Assembly: GCA_013397115.1 (NCBI GenBank)
Contig: VWZW01002451.1
Location: 1-64,000 of the forward strand
Source of the DNA: Edolisoma coerulescens
Lineage: Eukaryota; Chordata; Aves; Passeriformes; Campephagidae
DNA length: 64,000 nt
Direction: 5' to 3'
The notes under the pieces were generated by a model. That model had not been told where the DNA came from and ran no database searches. It saw only the letters and a list, made by a program, of their open reading frames with translations. Position 1 is the stretch's first letter; each line of letters begins with the position of its first letter. Below are positions 35,114 to 50,100 of the stretch, piece by piece. The position numbers and the translations under genes were made by a program.

Positions 35114-38100
35114 CTGAAGAAAACAAAAATCAAAGAAAGCATAAAAAATAACTGATAATGATACCATTATTTATTTACTCAGGCACCTTACAATAGGACT
35201 AGAAATTAAAGAAGAGGTTCCTATACAAGGTCCTCCAGAATGTTTCCATTTTCTAAAACACCCAGAATTTGCCCTGCAGTCCTGAAGTCCCATTTAGCAT
35301 GGCTACAGAAAGGCTGTCATTGGCAAAGAGTTGATAAAGCATGCCACAGCAAAAGGCCCATCCTGGGCTACAGAATCCCTACAGGATTTTCCAGAGTAAC
35401 AATTGGCATGAAGTAGATCAAGGGCAGTACAACAGGCACAGCCCTGTCTGTGTCTGAGACACCTGAATGAAAATCAACGTGAAGGTCAGGTCTGCCTGTG
35501 CTGCATACAAAGTACTTTGGTTTATGACACTGATATGGCTGTAGCTTATGGCTTAGTTAAAGATAAAACAAATGTATTACAGAGTAAATATTGACTACAT
35601 ATTTCAGAGGGAACACGAGATTCTTTATCATCACGGTTAGTCCAGAGTTTCCTTATAGCTCCCTCTTACCACGTACTAATAACTTGTTTGCAGGTTTTCT
35701 CTCAGGATTATATCCTTCTGTGCCTCCACTTTGCAGAGGAATAAATGATGTAAGAAAGCCTGGCCAGCCTCAATTTCACACTGGATGTGCTACATGAAGG
35801 TGAAAACAGTTGTCTTTCTATCACAAGTCCATTCCTCACAAACCTTTTTATTTTCATGAAGTCTGAAACTTAAACTTTCCATATTTTCAAATTTACTGAA
35901 GGCTTGGCGTGTGTACTGTTTGCAGACAATACAATATTGGGCTTTGTTGAAAAAAACTTCACTTGAATCTTACGAACAAGTAATTTGAGGAGCTGAGACA
36001 GCTCCGTATTGCCCTCAAGCTCTGTACAAAAAGCTTTCCAAGCAGGAAGCTTGTCCTTTGGTCAGATCAGAAAGTATACAATCCATTTTTATTTAGACCT
36101 TTATGCTTTACTACAACTCAAGTGTGCCAAGACAAAGGCTGATAAACTCATTCACTCCTCCTGTGGTTTCTTTGGGAGCTTTCTTTTCATCTCCTTCTCT
36201 CTCCATTGCTTGGGATGAATGAAGTGGGAGACAGAAACAGAGAATAAAAATATCCAACAGCATTAACTAATGAGATGCTGAGGCAGCTGACAGAGCAGTG
36301 GGTCAGGGCACCATCCATTGTGTGGATATGATGGGATACAGAACTGTCACGTGGGAAGATCCATGTGTTTTTTAATTCACATATTCATCAGAATATACCA
36401 CTGTGTACATAATTCTCCACTGAACATTAGGTGACTACAAAACCAGCAAGTACAATGGACATGTGCTTCCAGCTGTTCTTGCTTTCTGGTGTAAATACAA
36501 TGAAATTTAGCAATGTTGCACCTTAAGTATGCAAAGAAATTATTGACAATTGAGGTTTGCACTGAAAATAGGCCAGTATGCTGAGTTTCTAATTTTAAGT
36601 GTACAATTTTGCCTCCATAACTAACACAGGTGAAAGAACTTAGTACATCAAACAGCCAGTTCTCTAAATTGTCTTTGGTACTATATTTCCTCTCTCTGAG
36701 AAAACTAATGACTATTCATAGCACGTATTTGACATTTTTTATACAATTAGAAAAGCTGACTAAGACTGTATTCCATATTTGAAGCTCACAGGATGCTAGA
36801 AGATCCCATTACTTTATATGTGGGGTTAAGATGCCTTATCACCAAAACATTATTTGGGTATCTTTCGCTGTTGACATTCCCTATATATAACTTTAAGGAA
36901 TCTGCCTGATTTCTGCAATGGGATGAATATCTGCAAGATACTCCACTTACAAAGCTCAAGATGTCAAAACCCTTCCTTTATGATGTGTTACTTGAGTTAA
37001 GAGCAGTTTGAAGACTTTTCTGTAATTATATATTCACTATTCTGTAATCACACATAATATCTATTGCTTATCCTAACACAATATATGACGGTGTAGTGTT
37101 CTTACTTACCTGGATTTAACTTGAACTAACCTTTAACTTTTTATGCTAAGATAGCCTTAGGATTTTGCCTTAATAAAATAGACTTGGAGTCACAATTTTT
37201 GGCCTATATTCCCAGACAGACACACAGAACTGCTATGATGCTGCCTACAGTGAGCTGAAAGGATTAGCTGAGGTTTGCAATAGCCCAAACCTAAATATTA
37301 GCAACATAATCTTCACTTTTTGAGGTGGATCACCTATGGTCTATTTTATGGATATTGACTTCAGATGACTTAAAAAATCCATCCCACTGCCTTCGGCACC
37401 TTTTGTACTGCCTGTGATTTTGTACTGTACTGTCTGTGATTTCATGTTTTCTGTTCTTTAAAAAACTTACACGTAAGTGCAAACACCATACAAAAAAAAG
37501 CTTTATGTATTTACCACGAGAGGGAGCCTCCTTGCCTCCAAAAAAGCAAAGGCAGGGGTTTTTTTGCTACTTCATTTCTGCAGTGTATTTTTTTTTTTTT
37601 ATTTTGTGTATGCAGGGCTGTAAATTACAGCACATTCAAATACTTATACAAGTACATAGATGGATTAATGACTGATAATTTGTTTCACTTGTGAAACAGC
37701 TGAATGTCTATACACAAAAAGAAGTCCTTTACCCTGGACATTCCACGTATGGGCCTGCTCTAAATGTACAAAACCTAAAGGCAGTGTGCTGGAAATTGGG
37801 AGCTTTTTAACAAGCACTGATGGAGGAATCTTCCTCTTCATCTGGCTAAAAATAGGTGGTGCCCCACAACATGCTGTAAACATTGCTTGTCACAGCAATA
37901 AATATGAAAGCTGGATTACAGAACTGAAAAGAACTGGAAATTATCTTAGAAGGAGTGTACAAATGATGGATGGCTCTAAATTGTTTGTACCTACCTCTTG
38001 TCAAAAAATACAAAAAAAAAAAAAGAAAAGAAAAAAACAGAGGAACTGTCTTTAGATTTACTCACTTGATGTTATCTTACTCTCAGGTGGAGAAACATAG

Positions 38101-41100
38101 ACGTTTTTTCATAGTTTTGTTTAGTTTTTGAGGAAACTTCTCACAGAATCATGGAATATGCTGAGTTGGAAGGAACCCACAAGGATCAAGTCCAAATCCT
38201 GAACCTGTGACCCCAAGAGTCACACCACGTGCCTGAGAGCAGTGTCCAAACACTTCTTGAACTCTGCCAGGCTTGGTGCTGTGACCACTTCCCTGGGAGC
38301 CTGTTCCAGTGCCCAACCACCCTCTGGGTGAAGAACCTTTTCCTAATATCCAACCTAAACCTCCCCTGACTCAGCTTCAGGCCATTCCCTCGGGTCCTGT
38401 CACTGGGCACTGCAGAGGAGAGATCAGTGCCTGCCCCTCCTCTTCCCCTCATGAGGAAGCTGTAACTGCAGTGAGGTCTCCCCTCAGCCTTCTCCAGGCT
38501 GAACAGACCAAGCGACCTCAGTTGCTCCTCATACGGCTTCCTGTCCAGACCCATTACCCTCCTCTGGCAGCTCTCTAACAGCTTTATATCCTTCTTATAT
38601 TGTGGCACCCAGAACTGCCCCCAGCACTCGAGGTGAGGCTGCCCCAGTGCAGAGCACAGCGGGACAATCCCCTCCCTTGCCCGGCTGGCCATGCTGTGCC
38701 TGATGCCCCCCAGGACAGGCTTGGCCCTCCTGGCTGCCAGGGCACTGCGGGCTCAGATTAAACTTTCCCTAGACCAGGACCCCCAGGTCCCTTTCCATGG
38801 CACTGCTTTTCAGCCTCTCATGCCCCAGTCTGTCCTTACATCCAGGCCTGTCCCATCCCAGGTGCAGAATCCAGCACTTCCCTTTGTTAGGTTTCACACA
38901 GTTGGTGATGCCCATCTCTCTCATTTGTCGAGGTCTAGGACTCTGTACCAAGTCCTCCTACTGAGGGAACTTCCTGGGGACAGGTAGAACATCCATTGAG
39001 CATAAACAGGGGAAACTCACAGCACAACCATAGAAGTCACAGCTGTGACTTGCAACAATAAAGGAGAAATTCTTCTTCAGGAGATAATTTTGAGACCTGA
39101 GAGTACAGACTTCTCAGTCAATGTTGACTTCTTTGTGTTTCTATACCACTGAAGACAGCTTTACAGAAAGAAAACTTTACTGACCAAGACCTGAGAGCTA
39201 GAAACAAAAGTAATGAATACATGGAATATAATACATACAGGTGCTTATACAATACCTCAGGGATGTCCATCATTCTCCTTAGTTTCTGATCTCTCCAGTT
39301 CCAATCCAGAATCATATATTTTGTGGAGTTCAAGCACAGGCCATCTAAAAAGGCAACACAAATTTCACTACCAAGATAATAGGACATGTACTTATCAAAA
39401 TGATTTTTGGCTTTTACATCTTTTGCTGTCTGTTTCCAAGGAAACTAATCTTTGAACACTTAAGTACTACATTTGCTGGTTGGAAAACTAATGCACTGAC
39501 ACTGCAAACTCCCTTAGCCACATAATCCCATGCCTTTTTGGAAGACAAACACAAAAGCAGAACAACTACTGTTGCCAGACTTGTCAAGAGCTTAACATCC
39601 TGCCAGAAAGTAATTCCTCAAGCTTCCTCTTGATGAAACCACAGGAGTTGAATTTCCGCAGCTGATGTCACTGGTAAGTTACAAGCACCCTAACCTGAAA
39701 ATTGATGTTAACAGGAACAGGCAGTGTTCAGCAATTTACAGAACTGGGTGCTATGTGAATATGAGTCAGGTCAGTGGTGCTGCTGAAGAATTCCTTTATC
39801 CTTCAAATAAATGGTGGTGAAAAAAAAGGTCCTTTCTGAACTTGCTTTTCAGCCATTCTCCTATTTTTTCCCTGGTCTTCTACATGATGCCCAGCATTTT
39901 TTGGCATCAGTGTTGATTCCTCTCCCTTTTCTAAGTGACCTGGCACTGCAACACTAAACTGTCAAAAAAGAACTAGAGCTTGGGATAAAATGAGTCCTTG
40001 TGTCCCTGCCGTAAGCTGCCTTCACCTAGCAGAGAATTGGAATGGCTTAGATTGGAAGGGACCTTAAAGATCACCCAGTTCCAAACTTCCTGCTATGGAC
40101 AGAGACACCTTCCTCTACACCAGGTTGCTCCAAACCCCATCCAGCCTGGCCTTTAACACTTCCAGGGATGGGGCATCCACAACTTCTCTGGACAACTTGT
40201 TCCATTGCCTCACCACACTCATGGCAATGTGCTGATGTGCTGAGCACTGACAATTTAATGCTGGTAGAAGCAACAAAATTATGTTACTCCTGTACTCTTT
40301 TGGAAGGAACAGTAGAGTCCCAATCTACAGCAAGTCCCAAGAGACCACAGTCAGAGCAAGACAGTGTCTTGCATAAGAAGAATGGAAAGAATTGCCTTAT
40401 CATGTCATTTTGTTGTTTCTTTTTCTTTGTGTACATACTGTCTACTGAGTAAGTAAAAATACTCAAAATTTGGGAAGAGCAAAGGAGATTTATGTGGAAT
40501 AATTGATTTTATTATAGGCAAATGAGAAATAAGATAAAAGCAGCAAGCAGATCTTTCATCTGCACCTCACAAAAGTTTACACTGAGCTCAGAGTGACATA
40601 TGATACAGTGACTTCTGCCACTATTTCCTTTTGATCCACTTGCAGTGTTTGGTTTCCTGGAGCTTTAAATCTCACACTATGGTTTTGCAATCACTTTCAA
40701 GTCAGCATAAATCAGTATCCCTGCCAAAAGAGGAAGTCCCCCACCTCTGCCTGCTCATTACCTGAGTTTGTGTGCACACTGGTTTTGTTTTAATTGGGGT
40801 CATTTCACTGAGCTGCCAAACAGACTCTTGGGCTTGCACAGGGAGCGGGAAGGGGAATATGCAAGCACTGACTGGTGGGTGAGAGGAAGCATTACTCTGC
40901 CTTTCTCTGCTAATACTGGCTTATGCCAGCTTAAAGTGATCATAAAACAAAGTACTAGAACTTTGACTTTGTTTTGACTGACATAGCACAAGGGGAGAAA
41001 CGGAACCATATAGTTTTGTACCCAAATCTACATATTGATGTCAATCTAAAAAAACTAGTTGAAGCTTCACTTCTCATGAGACCGAATATAAGATACCTAG

Positions 41101-44100
41101 GGAGGAAACCCTCCTTGTTCTCCTACCTTGCTCCACTAGTGCCTTTACTCTCCCAGGAGTTCCAACCCCAATGTGGAACACACCTTTCTCCAACATATTC
41201 ATCTGCTCCTTTATCTAATTTGAAGAGAGAAAGAAAAACCATAATAAACCCACAGTTGTTTTAAAATGTCTTCTCAAGGAGTTGGAAATAAATTCAAGAT
41301 ATCATTGTATTTCTTTCTAGAACACCATCAAGTAACAAATTATATTTGTCTTTCAAACTGTCAGATGATTATGTCTGGAAGAAAGTTTAAGAAATGTAAC
41401 AAGCCAGCTGGGCATCACACTTCTCTAGAAGATCAATCTTTTTTAACTTTGAAAATCTGCTATTGCACCAACTATTTTTGGAGGTGCGAAAAGTAAGATT
41501 CCTTCAGCATTTTAACAAATTCTCTGGAAAACTGAAAAACTTGAATTAACACTGAAGTCCTTCAAGATGAAGATACTGGAAAAAGGTGAAATAAAGTAAA
41601 TGACATTTCTGTGTTTGACAGCATTTACATCAAAGGCCAAGTGTCCACTCATTACTCCCAACACCCCCATAATTTGTGCTTTTTAACAGGTATGGATACT
41701 GGGGATCCAGGCATTCAGTTGCCAGAATCCAGATGTGGGTACTGGTACAGTTTGCTTCCACAGACCTATGTGTGTGAGCCTTCAGGCATTTGAATGAGCA
41801 CTTCATGGGAGTGTGGAACATTCAAACTCAGCATGTGCACAAGCATCTACATTCTGCACAGGTTGCACCAGAGCTACTGGAGATGGTGTTTAGTGAAATT
41901 CCGCACACTGCAGCAATGGGTTACCAAAGGAAGCACTACCTAAAGGAAGGAACTTCATATGAACACTATATGAAAGGCACTACTGCCAAAGGATTTAAAA
42001 AGAAAGTGGTATCACACTATTTAGCTGTTTACTTGCTCTTAAAATTCCCTACCTTTATGTGCTTTGCAAACAACTTGAGGACTCTGCAATCTCCTTTAAA
42101 GGCTGTCATTGACCTAGCAATAAAAAAAATGAAATGAACAATGAAATGTAAGAATCAGGGCTGGGCTTAAGACCACACATGAGGAAAGAAAAAGTAACTG
42201 GCATTTCTCAATATGTTTGAGACACACACAGTCCCCCAGTGAACCCTGGTTCTACTCTGGAGACTATGTACATTCTTGTTTGCTACTTATCAACAGAGAG
42301 CAACAACTGGGCAGACACAATGGAAGATATCAGTAGGGGGCAATATTGTTTAGACAGCTTTGCAGATAATATTTAATATTATGGCCTGTGCTTTCACAGC
42401 TAGCTTAGTTCAAAACTGGTTACTCACCAAATCCTAACTAAAAAATAATTCAGTTACTGAGATAGAGGCATTAATGAATATGAGTGTGTGTGCACAAAAG
42501 GAAGGCTCTGTGTATGGACCAAAATACATTTTACAGTCTTCCTGCAGTGTGGCTGCTGGGAAAACCTAGGCTGCCACTGTCTTTGCTGCAGGGATTGTCC
42601 AAATTCCAGTTAACCAAAACTCATTTGTTAGAAACCCTGACTTGTTTTTCTGACACTCCATTTTGGCACACAGTAACAACTCCGTGTTCCGTATTCATCA
42701 AACAGGAGACAACATATTCAGGATTTTCTAAATGTCATTTACAACAGCTTGCTCTGCATGCTTCTTGCAGTGCACCAAATTTTTAATTTGCAAAGCTAAA
42801 GGTTTATATACATCTAAACACCTAAGTCTCAGGTGCTAGTCTCTGCATGCACAACTGGCACTTTTCTGCCTTATCTACGCTTATATCTGTGTCCTGGAAT
42901 GAAATTTCCCAACTCTCCATCTCATTTTGTACTGACAGATAATCACAGGAAGTAGGGTCAAGACACAGAAGACAACTGTGAAATTTGTGAGGTATACATT
43001 AATTCATCCAAGTCATCAAAACTTCTGGCATGAGAAGGGGGAGGATAGAGAAGGGGAAAAAAGAGGACAGGGCACACTGAAAATTGCCTTCTCTGCCCAG
43101 CAGTTTTGCCAGCCTGAACCAGCTGAGAACACTGACACAGACCTGGAGGCACTCAGGCCAGACACATCTTGGCACCTGAGACCCTAAAGTGCCATGTCCT
43201 TGCCTTTGGTGCAAAGCCATGATTTCTAGTGGTGGATCATGATGCTTTATGGGCTTACTCTGTTCCCAAGGATAACATGTTCCATGTTTCCCCAAATTGG
43301 TTACACTTTATTTTTGGTTTTTAACAAAAGTAACACTTCCCAGGCAACTGGAGTTCTGAGCATTACTTCAGTCCAAAACCGAACACCACACTCCCAGAGT
43401 TTAAAGAAGGAAGGGATATTGCATCAGTTTGAGTCAGTGAATTTGCTGGCTAGCAGAGGACAGTGTCCCAGTTTTGCCTTTTTGCCTGTGGTTCCAAGAC
43501 AAAACTCCTGACCGACTGCCAACCTCAACACAACATTTGCTCTTGACATACTTGATGAGTTCCAAGGAGCGAAGGGCAGAACTGCACAGAACCAGCATCA
43601 CCACCGACTTCTTCTCCTTGTGGTTTCTCCGGAGCTTTGCCCACTTAGGACAGACTGCAATGGAAAAGCCCTTGTACACACACACACCATACTACATGCC
43701 ACAATTTTAAATTACTAGAGTACATGATGAATGGCAGCCAGCAGCAAGAACACACATGCTGACTCGTATGAGGTCTGGAACTTTGGCAACACTTCTGCAT
43801 TTAGTCACGGCTGAGAAACTGGAAAATGTAATGCCCAAAATAAATAAAATACAGAAATATCACATAACTGAACAAACCAGATAAGCATTAATAATCAACA
43901 GTTTTTAAGGTGATGAGCCCATTGTCTTCATTTGCCAGATATGGCAATTTGTATCAGAGAAAATCAACTGCAAAGAAACATTTACCAGACCAGAAGTTCT
44001 ATATAAATAAATATACAAGAAAATAAAAATTCTCTTGGTTCATGTCAGCAAACAGCTGCAGGACTTTTATTGTAAGATAATACATACACCTACTTATGAA

Positions 44101-47100
44101 GCCACAATAAATTACTGACAAATAATCCCTAGCAATTAAAAGAAAGCCTAGAACAAAAAAAGTGATATAGTAAAAAAGAGCCAGAAAAACAAGACATGTC
44201 ATAAAAAAAATTAAGAAGCCTTGAAGTGATTAATATTTCATAATAAACAATATTTGGAGCTACATATAAAAATGCAATAATATTGTCTTAACAATATTTT
44301 TCATACAACTTTCATCTCACCCAGGCCAAAATTTTAACTCACTTTCCTTCAGGTATGAAGAAAAACTGTGGCTGAGATCATTGGCTGGCAAAAAACAGGA
44401 ATCTGAAAACATAAAGGAAAAAACATTTCTGTCGATATATTTTTACAGCAAAGGGAGAATATATGTTTGCAGCATAACCACTAGTTATATTGATGAAATC
44501 CCAACTTCATAAAATCCATCATCAATAAATTACCATTTCTGAACCAAAAATTAACGCAGAAGAAACTTTATATGGGTTAAATTAATGAAGGTAACATCTC
44601 TGAATTGGAGTTCCATTCTTTTCTCCCAGCCTGAAACCTTGAACACAGGGCTGCTGTATAGGTGTGATCACATGCTTTAAAAAACATTTTCATATGTCTT
44701 TGCCATAATGAATCAAGCCTCAGCCAAAAGCCTTACACTGCTAGACTGTTCCTCCAATGTACCTATGATGAAATATGTTTGTACATTCCTCAAATAAGTC
44801 ATGCTGTGTAAATGCAAGAATCTACCAATAATCTACTTGCCAGTAAGTTTGTTTACTTTCTGGCCTCTCATGTTGTGGTAACCTACCTAACTATATCGAC
44901 CCTAATGGCAACACCTACACTCACTTCAGTGCCTTTCTCTTCCTCCATTTCCTGCTGACTTCCTTCTCCCTGGTCACTATGTTAACTAGGAAGTCTTTTA
45001 AAAGCACTCAGTGGCACACATGCCATTTAACTTCCTATAATGGCAATGAAGATCCTAACAGGTTCTTTGGAAGGTCGTTTCTCATGTCTATATGGAAAGT
45101 CAGAGTTCTTAAAAAGGTGATTAAAATTCGATGGTCTGAAAACTTGCCACTGTTGTTAAGGGCTCTTGGCCTGATGGAACAATATGCTTCTGCAGAGCAT
45201 TGACAATTCTGTCTTTAAAGACTTACATGTGTCAGCATCTTGCATGAAGCACAGCCCCTCGGGGTGTCCACGGATGTTTGCCAATATATTTTCTAAACTA
45301 AGGAGGTTTCTTCAAAGACGTTATTCATGTTCACATGGATGGTGCACCGTGCTAATGCTGAGAGTATCAATCCATGATCTTCATGGGTACAGACACTGTG
45401 ACAAACTTGGTTTGTAGCTAATGCCTGGCTGACGTCCTGTCCGTGCACTTCCTTGAGCACAGCTACTCTCCATTAATTTGTCTTTCATTTAGTGGGTGTT
45501 GTCTTGCTAAAAACTTTTATTTTGCACTGATTCCTAATAAATCCAGAGACTGGCATTTACTGGGACTTGAGCTTCAAAGGAAATGAATATGTACAACTGA
45601 AGGATCAGCAGCTGATTTACTTTACAAATCATGTTTAAAAGATGCACTTGAGGCTGGTGGGGAAGGGCAGGGGCTGATCTTCTGAATACATGGCCTCATT
45701 AATGACTGACCATTCAAGAGGTGGTTTCTGAAGGACACAGCTTCAGTCACTGATGCTCACCAACAGTCCAGCAACACTGCAATATTTGCAACAGTTTTAA
45801 ATGGAAGTTTCAGCAAGGGGGGAAGAAACACACAGCTTCAGACTGCAGCAAGAGACCATGCTGACTTGCTGACCAAGCCTGACTTTCTGCACTTTGTCAG
45901 TGAACAGGAACACACAACTCCAAAGTAGTCGTTTGTTATTTACTCAGTGCTTTGACATGAATGACTTGACAGCTGTTCAAGTTCATAAACTCCTTGGCAC
46001 TCAAAGCCTTCAACTCCCAGCAAAAAAATTAAGGAAAAATATCTCCATCCAACACATATGGAAACAGGTCACTTCAGTAGCCCAAAGGGCTCTTTTAATA
46101 AGAAAGAAACCAAAGCAATTTATTATTTCCTAAAAACCTTATATGCCAAAAAATACTTAACACAAGCTTTTCAAAGAAATCTATATGGGACTTCTCCAGG
46201 TTTTCTTGAATCAGTTACAAAGCTGAACCCACCCCACAGAAATAAAGAAGGGTCCACCTAGAATCACAGCGTTTAAGAAAGAGCATATTTACCTAGAGAG
46301 ACAGGCTTATGCATTAAAAAAGAAAAAGCACTGCTGGACTAGAAGGCTTCTACATTGGCCACAGGTCACTGACAGTTCAAGAAGTCCCAAAGGTGAGTGC
46401 AGGCTGGTTACCAGGCTGCTGCTCTTCATGAGCACTACCAACAAATAATGGACACTGTCTCTGTCTGCACAGTAGGAGGCAGTGAAATTCAATGTTGCCA
46501 TCATCTCCAATGCAAACTCCAATTGACAGAAGCTAAGTCTGCTCCGTCCTGCTTTTTGCCTTTTTTATCTGGCTTTTAACTGGAGGCAGGATACAGGGAA
46601 CAAAGACGGTCCTCATGGTTAAAACTTGGTCACTTCACACATGAATCAAAATTACCACCTCAATTCAAGCCACTCCCTGCAAAACCATTGCATTCAACAT
46701 CTCATACCCATATGAGAATGATGCCTCATTACTTCTTTGTCTATTTCTGTCAGCCCCTTATTATGCATCTGGATTGACTCAGATAATCCCAGGAACAAAA
46801 TACATGTCTCATAGCATCTTGGGAGCTACTATTAAGAATAATAAAATTTCTATCAGGAAAGTGAGCTCCAGAAATTAATACTTTACAATAAAAAGAGACA
46901 TTTAAACAAGGTTTCATTTCTGTAACTCCAAGAAACCTCACATTTATTCCAAATAAACTAACATTTCAACTTAAGAGAGCAAATTAATATACAGTAAAAA
47001 AGAAATACAAGAAAATATTTTCATTAAAAAGTACAACTCAAGACCTGTCCCAAAAATCTTCTTTCTTCTGCAGAAAAAGAAGTCAATAGTATAATGAAAA

Positions 47101-50100
47101 AAACCATTATTTATATATGAAATATAGGATAAGTTACCTGGCAGCTTTAATTCCTCTATTTCAATTACGGAACGATTTTCACCAAAATGTTGAGTAAGCA
47201 GATTTTGTAGATCTGCAGGGACACCAGGTTTTGGAGCAGATTTTTGCAGAACATCAGAAATCTTCTTCTAAAAAATCCAAATAAAATGGGTTAAGTATGG
47301 TATTTCTAGATAGCTCTTTGTCTAGCTAACAACACTGTAAATAAATGTTCCTCCAGAATTTACACAGTTGTATCAATTTAATTACAGCTTAATTGGAAAA
47401 ACACCTTACAATGGGACAAGATTCCCCTAGTCTTTAGAGAGAATGCAGACTTCAGATGCAAGTTGAGATACTTTGACAAGATGGTCTGTGAGCCTGAACA
47501 TGAAAAATCTTGTCCATTCATCTGAAATGCTTCTGAAACAAAAACGTAACTGAAAGCTGGTTTTTTTTGTTTTGCTATTGCTACCCTTTAGTACCAGTTT
47601 GAAAACTCAGGCTTTTTTTCATATTTTTAATTTATTATTCTTAAGGCGTAACAATAGGAATCAAGTGATAATATATGACTTGGTTATATTTTGATTCAAA
47701 CAGGGTAACTATCTGTATTTGGAAGGGAAGATGGCTAGCTATATTCACAGAATACCACATCAGCATGATGAAAATAAGTTAAAACAACAAAACCACAGGT
47801 CAAGCAGCAAGAGTTCACAGCTCCTTTGTTCTCCCACACTGTATAATTTTTAAAACAAGCTACTAATTTTTTGAGGCTGAACATGAGTTCATAATGATTG
47901 TGTTTCACACCTTATTGATGTAAGATGTAACAAGTTACCAAGTAACAGGTTACCAAGTAACAGGTCTGAATTCTCACTGAAGTGAAAGGGTTGCCCTATT
48001 TTTTTCCATAATTAAATGGAACACGTGGGTAGACTAGCCCAAGGTTCCCATTATCTGAATGATCTGCCAGCATTTAAGAAAACAGCAAATTTGCAAGGAT
48101 AGAGGCAGTCTGGAGAGAATGACAAGAATGCGATGCCTCTCTTGTTCTCGCTGGGATGTGTTAAGTTTTTGAAAGGCCAGCTTAAGGTTTCTCAGCTGTG
48201 TAAGCTAAACTGGACTTGTCATCAAGGAGACACATGGCAGCAAAAGTTTAGAAGTGAAAACAAGAAGGGTGTGGTTAGGATGGAGCAATAGGGTCAGTAT
48301 TTTTGAGGCAAAGTGGGATTTCACAGAGATGAGGTGGGTCTGGAGGCATTTTTGGCAGCTTTGGAGGGATGGTGGGGACCTTCAGTTTGGCAGGCTAAGG
48401 TCCAGGACAGCAAAGATCAATTTTTTTGAAATTTTGAAGAGAGGTGTGGCAGGAGTTTTAATGTTGGGGACAGACCTTCTTCATCCATTCTTTCTCTCAC
48501 TCCATCTCAGCACCCACTCCCTCCTCTCTTCCATTCCCCACCACTCTGTCTCTCCCTCTTGCCCAATACACCCCAAATACTCCTGTAACAGCAGCATAAG
48601 GGGCAGAATGCTGAACAGGGAAGAACCATCTCGGGCTTGACAAAACAGCAAAGGCAAAGTAGGCACTGCCTCTCCCAGCCATTGCCACTTTGGCACTGCC
48701 TCTTTCACCCCTGCTAAAAGCCACCTGTGGGTTTGCAAGACCTCAGCTGAACCTTTGACAGTGGGACACATGGAGATGAAGCGTTTATGCGTTCCTCTCA
48801 GTCTAGCTTTGGCCTGCTGCAAAGCCCTCTGCAGTCCCTGGAAGACTTTTCCAGAGGATGTCTGGCTGTTCCACAGGTTTCTGCAGTGCTTAAATCTGTA
48901 GCATTCCTTCCCAAGATTCTCCTTCACTTACCACTGTTGTATTTTTCTGCCAAGGAACAAGTGTCTTCCCAAAGCATGACCAGAGGCCGTGGACAGCACA
49001 GCCAGCCTCTGCATGAAGCCCACAACCAAACCTCTCCATTGTTCTTCCTAACAACCACAAATGCTTTTCCCCAGCCCTGCCTCACAAGCTGCCTCTGAAG
49101 TGACCCACATTTGGGAAGCTCTGATTTAGCAGACAGCAAGACAGAATTATCAGGCTCATTTTACTTGGTAATTCAGTGTAAGATGCTGTTCCACAGGACC
49201 ATTACATCATTCATTGGGCCACTTGGTTCCTTCAGAAAAATTATGGCCCTCTGGAGGGGAGAAGCCTGATGCAACAAGAAATTCTTTAGGAGCAAGAGGA
49301 AGGACACCTGAGAAAACTCTTTTCCTTCAAGGAGAGCTGTGGGGAAATGTTCCTCATGCAGGAAGTTTTATTATTTTTCTTCCAATTCATTCCAGATGCT
49401 TCAAAGCAAAAGGGCTTTCCCCCCTTTTCCTTACTTTCAGAGAGAGCACTTTGTTTGGAAGCCACAGATCAACCTAATAAAGGTTTCCTAATGGGTTTTT
49501 TTGACAGGCTGTGTATGTCAGCTTAGTGGCCCACTGAAAGCAAAGGTGAAAGTGAGCAGCTGCTGTTTGCCTGAGCAGGGGGTTTCTTGCTAGGTGGGTT
49601 TGCCAGCCTCTGCCATGGGATGCCCTTGCTCTGGCTCCAGTGGAGTAAGTACTGTACTTACTCTGCCAGAGCCACATTGAAAGCAAAATCCCACTCTTCC
49701 CACTTCCCATTCCCCAGATGATTAAGAGGGCTAACATAACATTAAAAGGCCACCCCTCAGCCTTGTGAGGGAGCCAACTATTTACAGTCTGTCCCAAAAG
49801 ACAATTAACTTGCCTGGTGCCATACAATCTCCATCTAGACTGCAGAATGTGTTTGTTGTTGTGGGTGAGGATGGAGCATGGCCAGAGGGACAATACAGAG
49901 TATTTATTTATATCCTTATGCTATGAGGAGAAGAGTGAACAAGGACAGTCCTTGGCTCAAAAGACGTAACAGCAGCTGGAGCCTGACCACACCGTGGGAA
50001 TGTGTCAGATTCTGCAGCAACTGAAGTTCCACCTTTCTTCCATACAGTCACCCTTTCCTGGTGTGCAACACTTGCAAGTGGGGTGTAGACATAAAACCCC

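Noticed and set aside
38186..38692. 168-codon minus-strand open frame as a host gene
   Set aside because: It is the decayed C-terminal end of CR1 ORF2.
48481..48927. 148-codon minus-strand open frame in a CMSS1 intron
   Set aside because: No family resemblance, and it overlaps a similar-length frame on the other strand. Most likely chance.
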